From: an uncultured Caulobacter sp.
GTDB lineage: Bacteria; Pseudomonadota; Alphaproteobacteria; Caulobacterales; Caulobacteraceae
Assembly: GCF_937900395.1 (NCBI RefSeq)
Contig: NZ_CALCDX010000035.1
Span: 1-11,900, forward strand
DNA: 11,900 bases
Reading direction: 5' to 3'
Each line of letters begins with the position of its first letter. The first letter of the stretch is position 1. The notes below the pieces were generated by a model. The model made no database searches. It was given only the letters and a program-made list of their open reading frames with translations, and was not told where the DNA came from. A program made the position numbers and the translations under genes. This document shows, one piece after another, positions 1 through 6,261 of this stretch.

Positions 1-1132
1 AGATGAAGGTCGGCACCAGCGACATCGGCATGGCGATGGCGGTGATCAGGGTGGCTCGCCATTCGCGCAGGAACAGCAGCACCACGATCGCGGCCAGGAT
101 CATGCCCTCGACCAGGGTGCGGACCGTGGCGTCGAAGCTGGCGCGGGTGTCGTCGACGACCGAATAGATCTTGGTGAAGGTCACGCCCGGATGGGCCGCC
201 TCCAGCTTCTTGATCGCGGCGTTGACCCGGTCCTCGACCTGGACGTCGCTGGACTCCTTGGTCTTGCTGACCTGGAAAGCCACGACCGGACGGCCGTCGA
301 GGCGGGCGAACGAGCGGGGCTCGGCCGCGCCGTCGCCGATCTGGGCGACGTCGGTCAGCTTCACATAGCGGCCGCCGGCCACCGGGATGGTCAGAGCGCG
401 CAGGTCCTCGGCCGTGTGGGCCGCGGCCAGCACGCGAACGGTCTGCTCGCGGTCGCCGACGATGGCCCGGCCGCCCGGGACGTCCTGGCTGAACTGGGCC
501 AGGGCGTTGCTCAGCTGCGGGGCGGTGACGCCCGCGGCGGCCATGCGCTCGGGGTCGACGACGATGTTGATCTCGCGCTCCACGCCGCCGACGCGGGCCA
601 CCTGGGCCACGCCCTTCTCGCCCTGCAGGGCGCGGGCGATGGTGTCGTCGACGAACCAGGACAGGTCGGTCATCGACATGTCCGGAGCCGAGACCGCGTA
701 GGTGTTGATCGGCAGGGAGTCGAGCTCGATGCGCTGGACGATCGGCTCGTCGATCTCGCGCGGCATCTCGGTGCGGGTCTGGTCGACCTTGGAGCGGACG
801 TCGTCGACGGCCTTCTGCAGGTCCATGCCCATCTCGAATTCGATCTGCGTGGTCGAGGCGCCCTGGACCACGGTCGAACGGATGCTCTTGACGTTCGAGA
901 GGCTGGCCACCGCGTCCTCGATCGGACGCGTGATCTGGGTCTCCATCTCGCCGGCGGCCGCGCCGCTCTGGGTGACGGTGACGACGACCATCGGGAACGA
1001 GATGTTCGGGAACTGCTTGATCGGCAGCATGAAGTAGCTGGCGATCCCGCCCAGCATCAGGGCGATGAACAGCACCGCGATCGGGATCGGGTTCTTGATC
1101 GCCCAGGCGGAGACGCGAAGTTGCGACGACAT
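1..1132 (-). CDS. RND (HAE1/AcrB-type) efflux pump inner-membrane subunit, partial
   Basis: This is the N-terminal 377 residues of a proton-driven resistance-nodulation-division exporter; the C-terminal part lies beyond the left edge. Translating the minus strand from the ATG at 1130-1132 gives MSSQLRVSAWAIKNPIP, a first membrane helix at about residues 15-35, then the family signature FPNISFP followed by the periplasmic porter domain (for example EMETQITRPIEDAV and the VGGVEREINIVVDPERM stretch). A second helix starts near residue 345 (EGMILAAIVVLLFLREWRA), as expected for TM2. The ATG shares one base with the TGA of the adaptor gene (TGATG), so translation is probably coupled. Substrates cannot be read from the sequence; HAE1 pumps usually export hydrophobic or amphiphilic compounds. 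Family assignment is secure. Caulobacter acrB genes of AcrAB-NodT operons are the obvious comparison, but I cannot assign a specific orthologue. Confidence 0.95.
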   Translation of the reverse strand, partial: MSSQLRVSAWAIKNPIPIAVLFIALMLGGIASYFMLPIKQFPNISFPMVVVTVTQSGAAAGEMETQITRPIEDAVASLSNVKSIRSTVVQGASTTQIEFEMGMDLQKAVDDVRSKVDQTRTEMPREIDEPIVQRIELDSLPINTYAVSAPDMSMTDLSWFVDDTIARALQGEKGVAQVARVGGVEREINIVVDPERMAAAGVTAPQLSNALAQFSQDVPGGRAIVGDREQTVRVLAAAHTAEDLRALTIPVAGGRYVKLTDVAQIGDGAAEPRSFARLDGRPVVAFQVSKTKESSDVQVEDRVNAAIKKLEAAHPGVTFTKIYSVVDDTRASFDATVRTLVEGMILAAIVVLLFLREWRATLITAIAMPMSLVPTFI

Positions 1133-2214
1133 CAGCGGGCCGCCTTTTCGACCGGCTTCACCTTGTCGCCGTCCAGGGTGAAGGCCGAGCCGCCCAGCAG
1201 GACGCGCGTGCCGACGGCCGGGCCGTCCAGCAGCTGCACCCAGCCGCCGGACCGGGCGCCGGTCTTGACGGGGATCTGGCGGGCGCGGTTCTGGTCGTCG
1301 ACCGCCATCAGCGAGGCCCCTTCGGCGTCGAGGCGCAGGGCCGCCTCGGGCACGGCGGCGACCTGGGCGCCGGACGCGCCGAACACCGCCGTGGCGACCC
1401 CGCCGGCGCGCAGGGCGTCGTTCAGCGGCAGCTGCACGCGCACGCGGCCAAGGCGGGTGTTAGCGTCGATCAGCGGGCTGATGATGCGGACCTTGCCCGA
1501 CACCGTCGTCCCGCCGGGAATGGTCACCTGGGCCGGCTGGCCGACGCGGACATTGGCGAGATCCGCCTCGTTGACCTCGGCGTTCAGCTCGACCAGGCCG
1601 TCGCGGGCGATGCGGAACCAGGGCGTGCTGCCGCCGGCCACGTCGCCGGGACGCACGGTCCGCTCCAGCACCCGGCCCGAGACCGGGGCGGTGATGGTCA
1701 TGCGGCGGTCGCGGGTCCGCAGCTCTTCCAGGGCGGCGGCCTGGGCCTTGGCGGCGTAGCGGCGGCTCTCGATCTGCTCCTGGCTGAGGATCCCCTGGCC
1801 GTCGAGGCCGGTGACGCGCTTGGCCTCGGCCTCCGCCTGGGCGGCGACGGCCGCCTGCTGGGCGATCTGGGCGCGCAGCAGGGTGTTGTCCAGCTGGGCC
1901 AGCGGCTGGCCCGCCTTCACCCAGGCGCCTTCCTCGACGAAGACCTGGGCGACGCGATAGCCGGAGAGCTCGGAGCCGACGGCGGCCTCCTCGCGCGGGA
2001 TCAGCTGGCCCGAGGCCTTGAAGCCGCCGCCGAGGGCGCGGGTCTCGACCCGGGTGACCGAGACGGTGCGGGCCTGCTGGGCGCCGGCGGGCTTGGCGGT
2101 GTCGGTCTCGGCCTTCTTGCCGCAGGCGGACAGGCCTCCCCCGACGCCGACGAGGGCGGCGCTGACCAGGGCGGTGGCGATCAGGGAGCGGGTCGTCATC
2201 GGGGCGGGTCTCAT
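1132..2214 (-). CDS. RND efflux periplasmic adaptor (membrane fusion protein), lipoprotein
   Basis: This AcrA/HlyD-type adaptor would bridge the inner-membrane pump and the outer-membrane channel. It begins with a lipoprotein signal peptide (MTTRSLIATALVSAALVG) and a lipobox LSAC, with Cys31 as the predicted lipidation site. A split biotinyl-lipoyl domain follows (about residues 65-115, GYRVAQVFVEEGAWVKAGQPL, and 172-205, ITAPVSGRVLERTVRPGD), around an Ala/Gln/Glu-rich alpha-hairpin (115-170). A beta-barrel and a membrane-proximal domain come last. I chose the ATG at 2212-2214, giving 360 residues, because it overlaps the TGA of the upstream gene as ATGA. The ATG at 2199 would give 355 residues and still leave a complete signal peptide; neither start has a strong ribosome binding site. 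The frame is open upstream to 2253, but that would extend into the preceding gene with no added domain. Function is secure; the exact start is less so. Confidence 0.94.
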   Translation of the reverse strand: MRPAPMTTRSLIATALVSAALVGVGGGLSACGKKAETDTAKPAGAQQARTVSVTRVETRALGGGFKASGQLIPREEAAVGSELSGYRVAQVFVEEGAWVKAGQPLAQLDNTLLRAQIAQQAAVAAQAEAEAKRVTGLDGQGILSQEQIESRRYAAKAQAAALEELRTRDRRMTITAPVSGRVLERTVRPGDVAGGSTPWFRIARDGLVELNAEVNEADLANVRVGQPAQVTIPGGTTVSGKVRIISPLIDANTRLGRVRVQLPLNDALRAGGVATAVFGASGAQVAAVPEAALRLDAEGASLMAVDDQNRARQIPVKTGARSGGWVQLLDGPAVGTRVLLGGSAFTLDGDKVKPVEKAAR

Positions 2215-3701
2215 TGCGCGGAAGGCTTCTGGGGAACGCTGGCGGGCGACCATCCGCCGCCGAGCGCCTTGTAGGTCTGGACGGCGCGTTGCAGCGCCTG
2301 GGTCTGGGCCCCGGTCAGGGCCGTGCGGGCCCCGCGCCAGGACTGCTCGGCCTGCAGGGCCGTGGTCAGGTCGGTGAGCCCGGCGGCGTAGCCCTTGCGG
2401 CTGGCCTCGTAGGCGACGGCGGCGCGGCGTTCGCCGGCGGCCAGCAGGGCCACGCGTCGCTGGTCGGCGTCATATTGGACGATGGCGTTCTCGGCCTCGC
2501 CAAACGCCTGCTGCACGGTCTGCTCGTAGGTGATCGCCGCCTGCTCGACCCGCGCGCCCTGGGCCTTGATGTCCGAGAGGAGCTTGGGGATGTCCAGAAC
2601 CGGGATCGACAGGTTGGCCCCCAGGGTCCAGGCCGAGCTCGTGGTCGAGGCCGTGGAGCCGGGCTGCAGGAAGCTGGGGCTGACCGACTTCGACAGGCCA
2701 ACGCCCGGCGTCAGGGTCAGGGTCGGAAAGAGCGCCAGCTCGTTGACGTTCAGGGTCGCCGACGCCGACAGCAGCCTGGCGGCGGCCTCGCGCACGTCGG
2801 GGCGGCGGGCCAGCAGCTCGGCCGGGGCGGCGGCGGGGATCGGCGGGGTCTTGGCTGGCACCGGCGTGATCGGCAGGCTCGCCAGCGGATCGACGCCCTT
2901 GCCGACCAGGATCAGCAGGCTGCGACGGGCGGCCTGCAGCTGCGCTTCCAGCTGGGCGACCTGGGCCTGGGCCTGGGCGAGGTCGGCGGCGGTGCGCTCG
3001 CCCTCGGAAGTGGCCGAAAGACCGCGGCGGCCCTTCTCGGCGGCGACGTCGTACAGGCTCTGGGCGATGCGGGCGTTCTGGCGGGCGTCTTCCAGCTGCA
3101 CCGCGTAGCCGCGCGCCTCGAAATAGGACTGGGCGACATTGGCGGCCAGGGCCGCGCGGGCGCCCTCGTACGAGAAGCGCGCGGCGGCCAGATCGTTGTC
3201 GACCACCTTGCGGGCGGTGCGGCGGCGGCCGATCAGATCCAGCTCCCACGAGACATCGAAATTGGCCGAATAGGTCTTGCTGACCCCGCCCTGGGTGAAG
3301 CCGCCCGAACCGTTCTGGTCGATGATGTCGGTGTCGGTGCGCTTGGCCGAGCCGGTCAGCGGCGTGGAGGGAATGTAGAGCTGGCGGATCTGGCCCTGGC
3401 GCGTGGCGCGGGCCTCCTCCAGTCGCGCGGCGGCCAGGCGCGCGTCAGGCGCCTGGGCCAGGGCCGTCGCGACCAGTTCGTTCAAGACCGGATCGTCGAA
3501 GCTGGTCCACCACTGGTCCAGCGTCGCGGTCGGCAAGGCCTTGCCGGCGGGCGCCTCGTAGGCGGCGGGCAGGCGCGTATCGACCTTGGGGGCGGGCGTG
3601 ACGCAACCGCTCAGCGCGACCGCCGTTGCCGCCAGCAAGGCCCCGCGCGCGCGGAAGGAGGAGCCAGAACGCCCGGCCGCGCCGGTCTTGGCGAAACGCA
3701 T
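2211..3701 (-). CDS. RND efflux outer-membrane factor (NodT/TolC family), lipoprotein
   Basis: This is the outer-membrane channel of the tripartite pump, first gene of the operon. The 496-residue protein has an N-terminal basic and hydrophobic segment (residues 1-32) ending in lipobox ALSGC, with Cys33 as the lipidation site. Two outer-membrane efflux protein repeats follow: about residues 50-250 (TLDQWWTSFDDPVLNELVATAL, LAAARLEEARA, NFDVSWELDLIGRRR) and 290-485 (LLARRPDVREAAARLLSA, LGANLSIPVLDIPKL, GLTDLTTALQAEQSW). WELDL-GR and LLARRPDVR are hallmarks of the NodT-like family, and the length is typical. The frame is open 60 bases further upstream, but the start at 3701 places the signal peptide at the N-terminus. 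In many RND operons this gene is last; here it is first and overlaps the adaptor gene by four bases (ATGA). Confidence 0.94.
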   Translation of the reverse strand: MRFAKTGAAGRSGSSFRARGALLAATAVALSGCVTPAPKVDTRLPAAYEAPAGKALPTATLDQWWTSFDDPVLNELVATALAQAPDARLAAARLEEARATRQGQIRQLYIPSTPLTGSAKRTDTDIIDQNGSGGFTQGGVSKTYSANFDVSWELDLIGRRRTARKVVDNDLAAARFSYEGARAALAANVAQSYFEARGYAVQLEDARQNARIAQSLYDVAAEKGRRGLSATSEGERTAADLAQAQAQVAQLEAQLQAARRSLLILVGKGVDPLASLPITPVPAKTPPIPAAAPAELLARRPDVREAAARLLSASATLNVNELALFPTLTLTPGVGLSKSVSPSFLQPGSTASTTSSAWTLGANLSIPVLDIPKLLSDIKAQGARVEQAAITYEQTVQQAFGEAENAIVQYDADQRRVALLAAGERRAAVAYEASRKGYAAGLTDLTTALQAEQSWRGARTALTGAQTQALQRAVQTYKALGGGWSPASVPQKPSAQ

Positions 3702-3851
3702 GAAGATCAGTTCCGATTGTTGCGGCGGCCGGACGCGAGACGGCGACCGATGGTGTCCCACTTAAGCGTCCCCCGAGAGATGCGAAACCCCTCGTCGAAC
3801 GTCTCGGCGAAGCTTCTGTTGCGACGCTCCCAATCCTGTCACCAGCATCCC

Positions 3852-3871
3852 CTATACGCGTCACTTATACG
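3852..3871 (-). promoter_or_regulatory. candidate operator of the efflux operon (CGTATA direct repeats)
   Basis: Read on the minus strand, this site holds two CGTATA hexamers separated by seven bases (13-base period), about 150 bases upstream of the outer-membrane factor gene. It lies in the 247-bp divergent region shared with the nitrobindin-like gene. TetR-family repressors commonly control RND operons by binding such upstream sites. I see only the repeated hexamers; which protein binds, and whether the site is used, is unknown. No convincing -35/-10 pair for the operon could be fixed. Confidence 0.25.
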
Positions 3872-3912
3872 AGGCGAAGACGCCGTCGGACGCAGCCAAT
3901 CCCTTCGCAAGC

Positions 3913-3939
3913 TTGACCTTCGGAGGGATGTGATAGACG
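3913..3939 (+). promoter_or_regulatory. candidate housekeeping promoter for the nitrobindin-like gene
   Basis: TTGACCT (3913-3919) resembles the Caulobacter -35 TTGACGS. After 12 bases, GATAGACG (3932-3939) partly matches the -10 GCTANAWC. The spacing is within the usual 10-14. Transcription from this promoter would begin about 3945-3949, at or just before the ATG at 3949, so the mRNA may be leaderless. The -10 match is only moderate. Confidence 0.35.
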
Positions 3940-3948
3940 CAAGGACGC

Positions 3949-4629
3949 ATGAGCGAGTTCCCAGCCGACATTTTCTCCGAACCGGAAGACGTTGATCCTG
4001 ACACCCTGGCCAATCTGGGGCCTTTGACCCGGCTGGCCGGCGTCTGGGAAGGCCGCAAGGGCGTCGACGTGAACCCCAAGGCCGAGGGGCCCGAGCGCCG
4101 CGAGTTCCTCGAGCGCATCGAACTGCATCCGATCGACCCGCAGGCCAACGGTCCGCAGCTGCTGTACGGCCTGCGCTACCACATCCACATCGTCGCCTCG
4201 GACGAGGACGTGACCTTCCACGACCAGATCGGCTACTGGCTGTGGGAGCCGGCGACGGGGCTGATCATGCAGACCCTGGCCATCCCGCGCGGCCAGGTCG
4301 CGCTCGCCAAGGGCCAGGCCAGCCCCGACGGCTCGGGCCTGTCGGTGCGCGCCGAGCGCGGCGACCTCGCCTACGGCATCGGCTCGACCGACTTCCTGGA
4401 GTGGGCGTTCCGGACGGACTCCTACCAGCTGGACGTCCGGTTCGAGGCCGATGGGAGCTGGTCTTACGTCTCGACGACGATGCTGCAGGTCCGCGGCCGC
4501 GACGAGCCGTTCAAGCACATCGACCGCAACACCCTGGTCAAGGTCGGCGACCCCAAGCCCAACCCCAGCGCCCGCATCGCCGCCGGCGAAAGCCTCGTCA
4601 AGGCGCACGGGTTTCTGACGCTGGGGTGA
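3949..4629 (+). CDS. nitrobindin/FABP-like heme-binding beta-barrel domain protein
   Basis: This 226-residue soluble protein has no signal peptide or membrane segment. It resembles the nitrobindin-like heme-binding barrel family (THAP4/nitrobindin domain, formerly DUF1794). The family's N-terminal G-x-W-x-G motif is present as GVWEGRKG (residues 31-38). It is followed by a strand motif with FHDQIGYWLWEP (90-101), an MQTLAIPRGQ strand (107-116), and the C-terminal H-x-x-x-x-L motif as KHIDRNTLVKV (189-199). In characterised nitrobindins the C-terminal His ligates ferric heme, so His190 is the likely ligand here. Known members bind heme and isomerise peroxynitrite or react with NO, but the role of this protein is not shown. 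The first 25 residues are acidic and probably disordered. It is transcribed divergently from the efflux operon and ends ten bases before a palindromic repeat. The upstream AAGGA is only three bases from the ATG, too close to be a good ribosome site. Confidence 0.85.
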   Translation: MSEFPADIFSEPEDVDPDTLANLGPLTRLAGVWEGRKGVDVNPKAEGPERREFLERIELHPIDPQANGPQLLYGLRYHIHIVASDEDVTFHDQIGYWLWEPATGLIMQTLAIPRGQVALAKGQASPDGSGLSVRAERGDLAYGIGSTDFLEWAFRTDSYQLDVRFEADGSWSYVSTTMLQVRGRDEPFKHIDRNTLVKVGDPKPNPSARIAAGESLVKAHGFLTLG

Positions 4630-4638
4630 GTTGGAAAA

Positions 4639-4691
4639 CCCTCTCCCGAGGGGAGAGGGCGGGGCCCGCCGCGAAGCGGTGGGAGGGTGAG
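4639..4691 (+). repeat. family A palindromic repeat, copy 1
   Basis: This intergenic element has two hairpins. The first has a perfect 9-bp stem at 4639-4647/4651-4659 with loop GAG. The second is an 8-bp stem at 4665-4672/4676-4683 with loop GAA and one G-T pair. The 31 bases at 4661-4691 are identical to 7753-7783. It begins ten bases after the stop codon of the nitrobindin-like gene and could help end that transcript, although no U-tract follows. Confidence 0.8.
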
Positions 4692-4707
4692 GATCAACCC
4701 TCAACTT

Positions 4708-4851
4708 CCGCCTTCCTGGGCCTTGTGCCCAGGACCCATTGTTCCGCTTTCGTTGAATTCAACCAGCGACCTCGGCCTCTCGGCTTTTGCTAGTTCTCAA
4801 TTTCATACCCGCCGCCAGCATGGGTCCTGGGCACAAGGCCCAGGAAGGCGG
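4708..4851. repeat. family B inverted repeat pair (32-base perfect arms)
   Basis: Positions 4708-4739 and 4820-4851 are perfect reverse complements over 32 bases, separated by 80 bases. Each arm is itself a hairpin: an 8-bp stem TCCTGGGC with GCCCAGGA around a 5-base loop (4714-4734 in the left arm). The spacer contains the 12-base palindrome GTTGAATTCAAC at 4752-4763. The arrangement is that of paired bacterial interspersed palindromic elements. Short open frames across it (4687-4893 plus and 4759-4968 minus) simply translate the repeat. Confidence 0.85.
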
Positions 4852-4861
4852 GATTCTTGCT

Positions 4862-5017
4862 TCATAGCCCTGTTGAATGTCGATCCGTCTTGAGGCTTTG
4901 CAGCACGCGAGCTCGGAGCGCCTTGAAGTAGCTTTCGTCCACAGGCGCACCGGCAGGGAAGTGAGCACCTTCGCGCAAGAGCTCGCGAAGCCGGGCCCGA
5001 TCTCTATCCCTGTCCCG
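4862..5017 (-). pseudogene. probable 3' fragment of a ParD-type antitoxin gene
   Basis: On the minus strand an open frame ending at the TGA at 4862-4864 encodes RDRDRDRARLRELLREGA followed by PAGAPVDESYFKALRARV. This resembles the C-terminal toxin-binding half of ParD-family antitoxins, where a ribbon-helix-helix domain is followed by an arginine-rich helix, an L-x-E-G turn and a Pro/Asp-containing tail. The ribbon-helix-helix half is absent: upstream of about 5017 the frame continues into unrelated sequence and then overlaps the 3' end of the neighbouring gene, with no usable start. No ParE-like toxin follows; the next bases are the family B repeat. I read it as a decayed remnant. The family call is from pattern memory and not proven. 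The remaining bases of the 4630-5040 gap hold the two repeat features and nothing else I recognise. Confidence 0.4.
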
Positions 5018-5040
5018 TGGAGTGATGTGAGGCGTGCTAC

Positions 5041-6156
5041 CTACAGATAATCCAACAAGCTCGGCGGTCCCGCCATGGACCCATCCGCGTTGAACATCTG
5101 GCCCAACTTGTCGCGCGAGGCCTGGAGTTCGACCATCTTGCTGTAGGTCTGCGGCGTCCAGCCGGAGGCCTGGCGCTCCTCGGCGGTCATGCCGGCGTAG
5201 CGGGTGATCATCGCCTTGCCAAAGCCCCCCTCGTCGCTGCTGGTCGATTGGTAGCTGGCCTTGATCGCGGCGCTGTCGCGCGAGCGGATCTCGATCTGGG
5301 CCATGCGGGCCTCGTGGGTCGAGAACTGGTCGTCCTGGTTCAGGGCCACGGCGGCCAGCGAGCGGTCGTCGAAGCGGCGGAAGTCGATGTCGCCGCTGTC
5401 GGGGCTCTTGGCCGCGTCCGGATGCACGGCCAGGGAATACTGCTTGTCGAGGGCGGCGCGGACGTCGGTCGCGACCTTGCCGAAGTCGCGGGTCTTGGCG
5501 CCGGCCACCACACTGCCGGCCTCGTGCATATAGGCCGCGACGGTGTCGTTCTGGACGCCGACGGGCGCCAGGCCCGGGCGGGCGATGGCCTGGCCGCGGG
5601 CCTCGACCAGGGCTGCCCGGTCGCGGCTCCAGGCGGCGGAGGCCTTCTCCTCCGGCCCGGCGGCGTCCATCTGGTCGATGGCGGTCTGGTAGAGGGTGGC
5701 GTAGTCGCCGGTCAGCCGCGCCTGGGCGGCGGGGGCGGCCAGCGTCTGGTCGCTCTGGGCCTTCAGCGCCAGGGACGCGACCACCTGCTGCTCGATCGGG
5801 AAGCCGCCGCCCTGGTTGCTGGCCACGGCGTAGAGCGTGCGACGGTCCAGGCCCGAGACATCGATCGTCGGGTCGCCGTCCTTCAGCGCGCTGGTGGTCT
5901 TGGCCGCCTTCAGCAGCGAAGCGATCTGGGCCTTGGCCTCGGCGACCACGCCCTCGGTCGTGCGGGAGTCGGTCTGGGCCCGCAGCGCGGCCTGGGCGGC
6001 GGGCGAGAGGGTGACGTTCACCGCCGGGGTGTTGATCGTCGGGCTCTGGTCGCGGGTCTGGCCGTAGCCGGTCGCCTGGTTGGCGCGCTGCGTCGCCGTC
6101 TGGCCGGCGGTCAGGCCGGGCGCGTAGGTCGACGAGTACGGATTGATCGTCGTCAT
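5041..6156 (-). CDS. hypothetical protein with an internally duplicated domain
   Basis: I do not recognise this 371-residue protein. It has no signal peptide, membrane helix or cysteine. Residues 1-65 are Thr/Gln/Ala-rich, probably disordered, and include VNVTLSPAAQAAL, a motif style I associate with short N-terminal tails of flagellar or secreted proteins (weak evidence). The rest is two related units of about 115 residues. DPTIDVSGLDRRTLYAVASNQ (from residue 95) aligns with SGDIDFRRFDDRSLAAVALNQ (from 254). Further along, MDAAGPEEKASAAW (163-176) aligns with YAGMTAEERQASGW (320-333). Codon use fits the neighbours and the antisense open frame is a shadow. The ATG at 6154-6156 lacks a clear ribosome site. 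A promoter-like site with a CtrA-like half-site lies about 60 bases upstream, and the TetR gene is 105 bases upstream on the same strand. Confidence 0.85.
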   Translation of the reverse strand: MTTINPYSSTYAPGLTAGQTATQRANQATGYGQTRDQSPTINTPAVNVTLSPAAQAALRAQTDSRTTEGVVAEAKAQIASLLKAAKTTSALKDGDPTIDVSGLDRRTLYAVASNQGGGFPIEQQVVASLALKAQSDQTLAAPAAQARLTGDYATLYQTAIDQMDAAGPEEKASAAWSRDRAALVEARGQAIARPGLAPVGVQNDTVAAYMHEAGSVVAGAKTRDFGKVATDVRAALDKQYSLAVHPDAAKSPDSGDIDFRRFDDRSLAAVALNQDDQFSTHEARMAQIEIRSRDSAAIKASYQSTSSDEGGFGKAMITRYAGMTAEERQASGWTPQTYSKMVELQASRDKLGQMFNADGSMAGPPSLLDYL

Positions 6157-6210
6157 GCGGCGAGACTCGAGGCGAATCAGTGCCTTGAGGGTATCAGGCG
6201 ACGGCGGCGG

Positions 6211-6238
6211 GACCTAGGTTATGGTTAATGTGTCGCAA
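6211..6238 (-). promoter_or_regulatory. candidate promoter with CtrA-like half-site
   Basis: On the minus strand, TTGCGAC (6232-6238) and CCTAGGTC (6211-6218) are separated by 13 bases and resemble the Caulobacter -35 TTGACGS and -10 GCTANAWC. The -10 matches at most defined positions. Between them lies TTAACCAT (6221-6228), the form of TTAA half-site common in CtrA-bound Caulobacter promoters. A second TTAA seven bases on is not present (CTAG instead), so the full CtrA consensus is not met. The site is placed to drive the duplicated-domain gene starting at 6156. Confidence 0.35.
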
Positions 6239-6261
6239 CACTTTGCAAGGGGAGAAGGGAA

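Noticed and set aside
191..1759. 522-residue open frame on the plus strand
   Set aside because: It is antisense to the efflux pump and adaptor genes, composed of Arg/Gly/Asp/Leu/His-rich low-complexity sequence typical of GC-rich shadow frames, and spans two real genes.
2214..3995. 593-residue open frame on the plus strand
   Set aside because: Antisense shadow of the outer-membrane factor gene that also runs through the promoter region; no recognisable domain.
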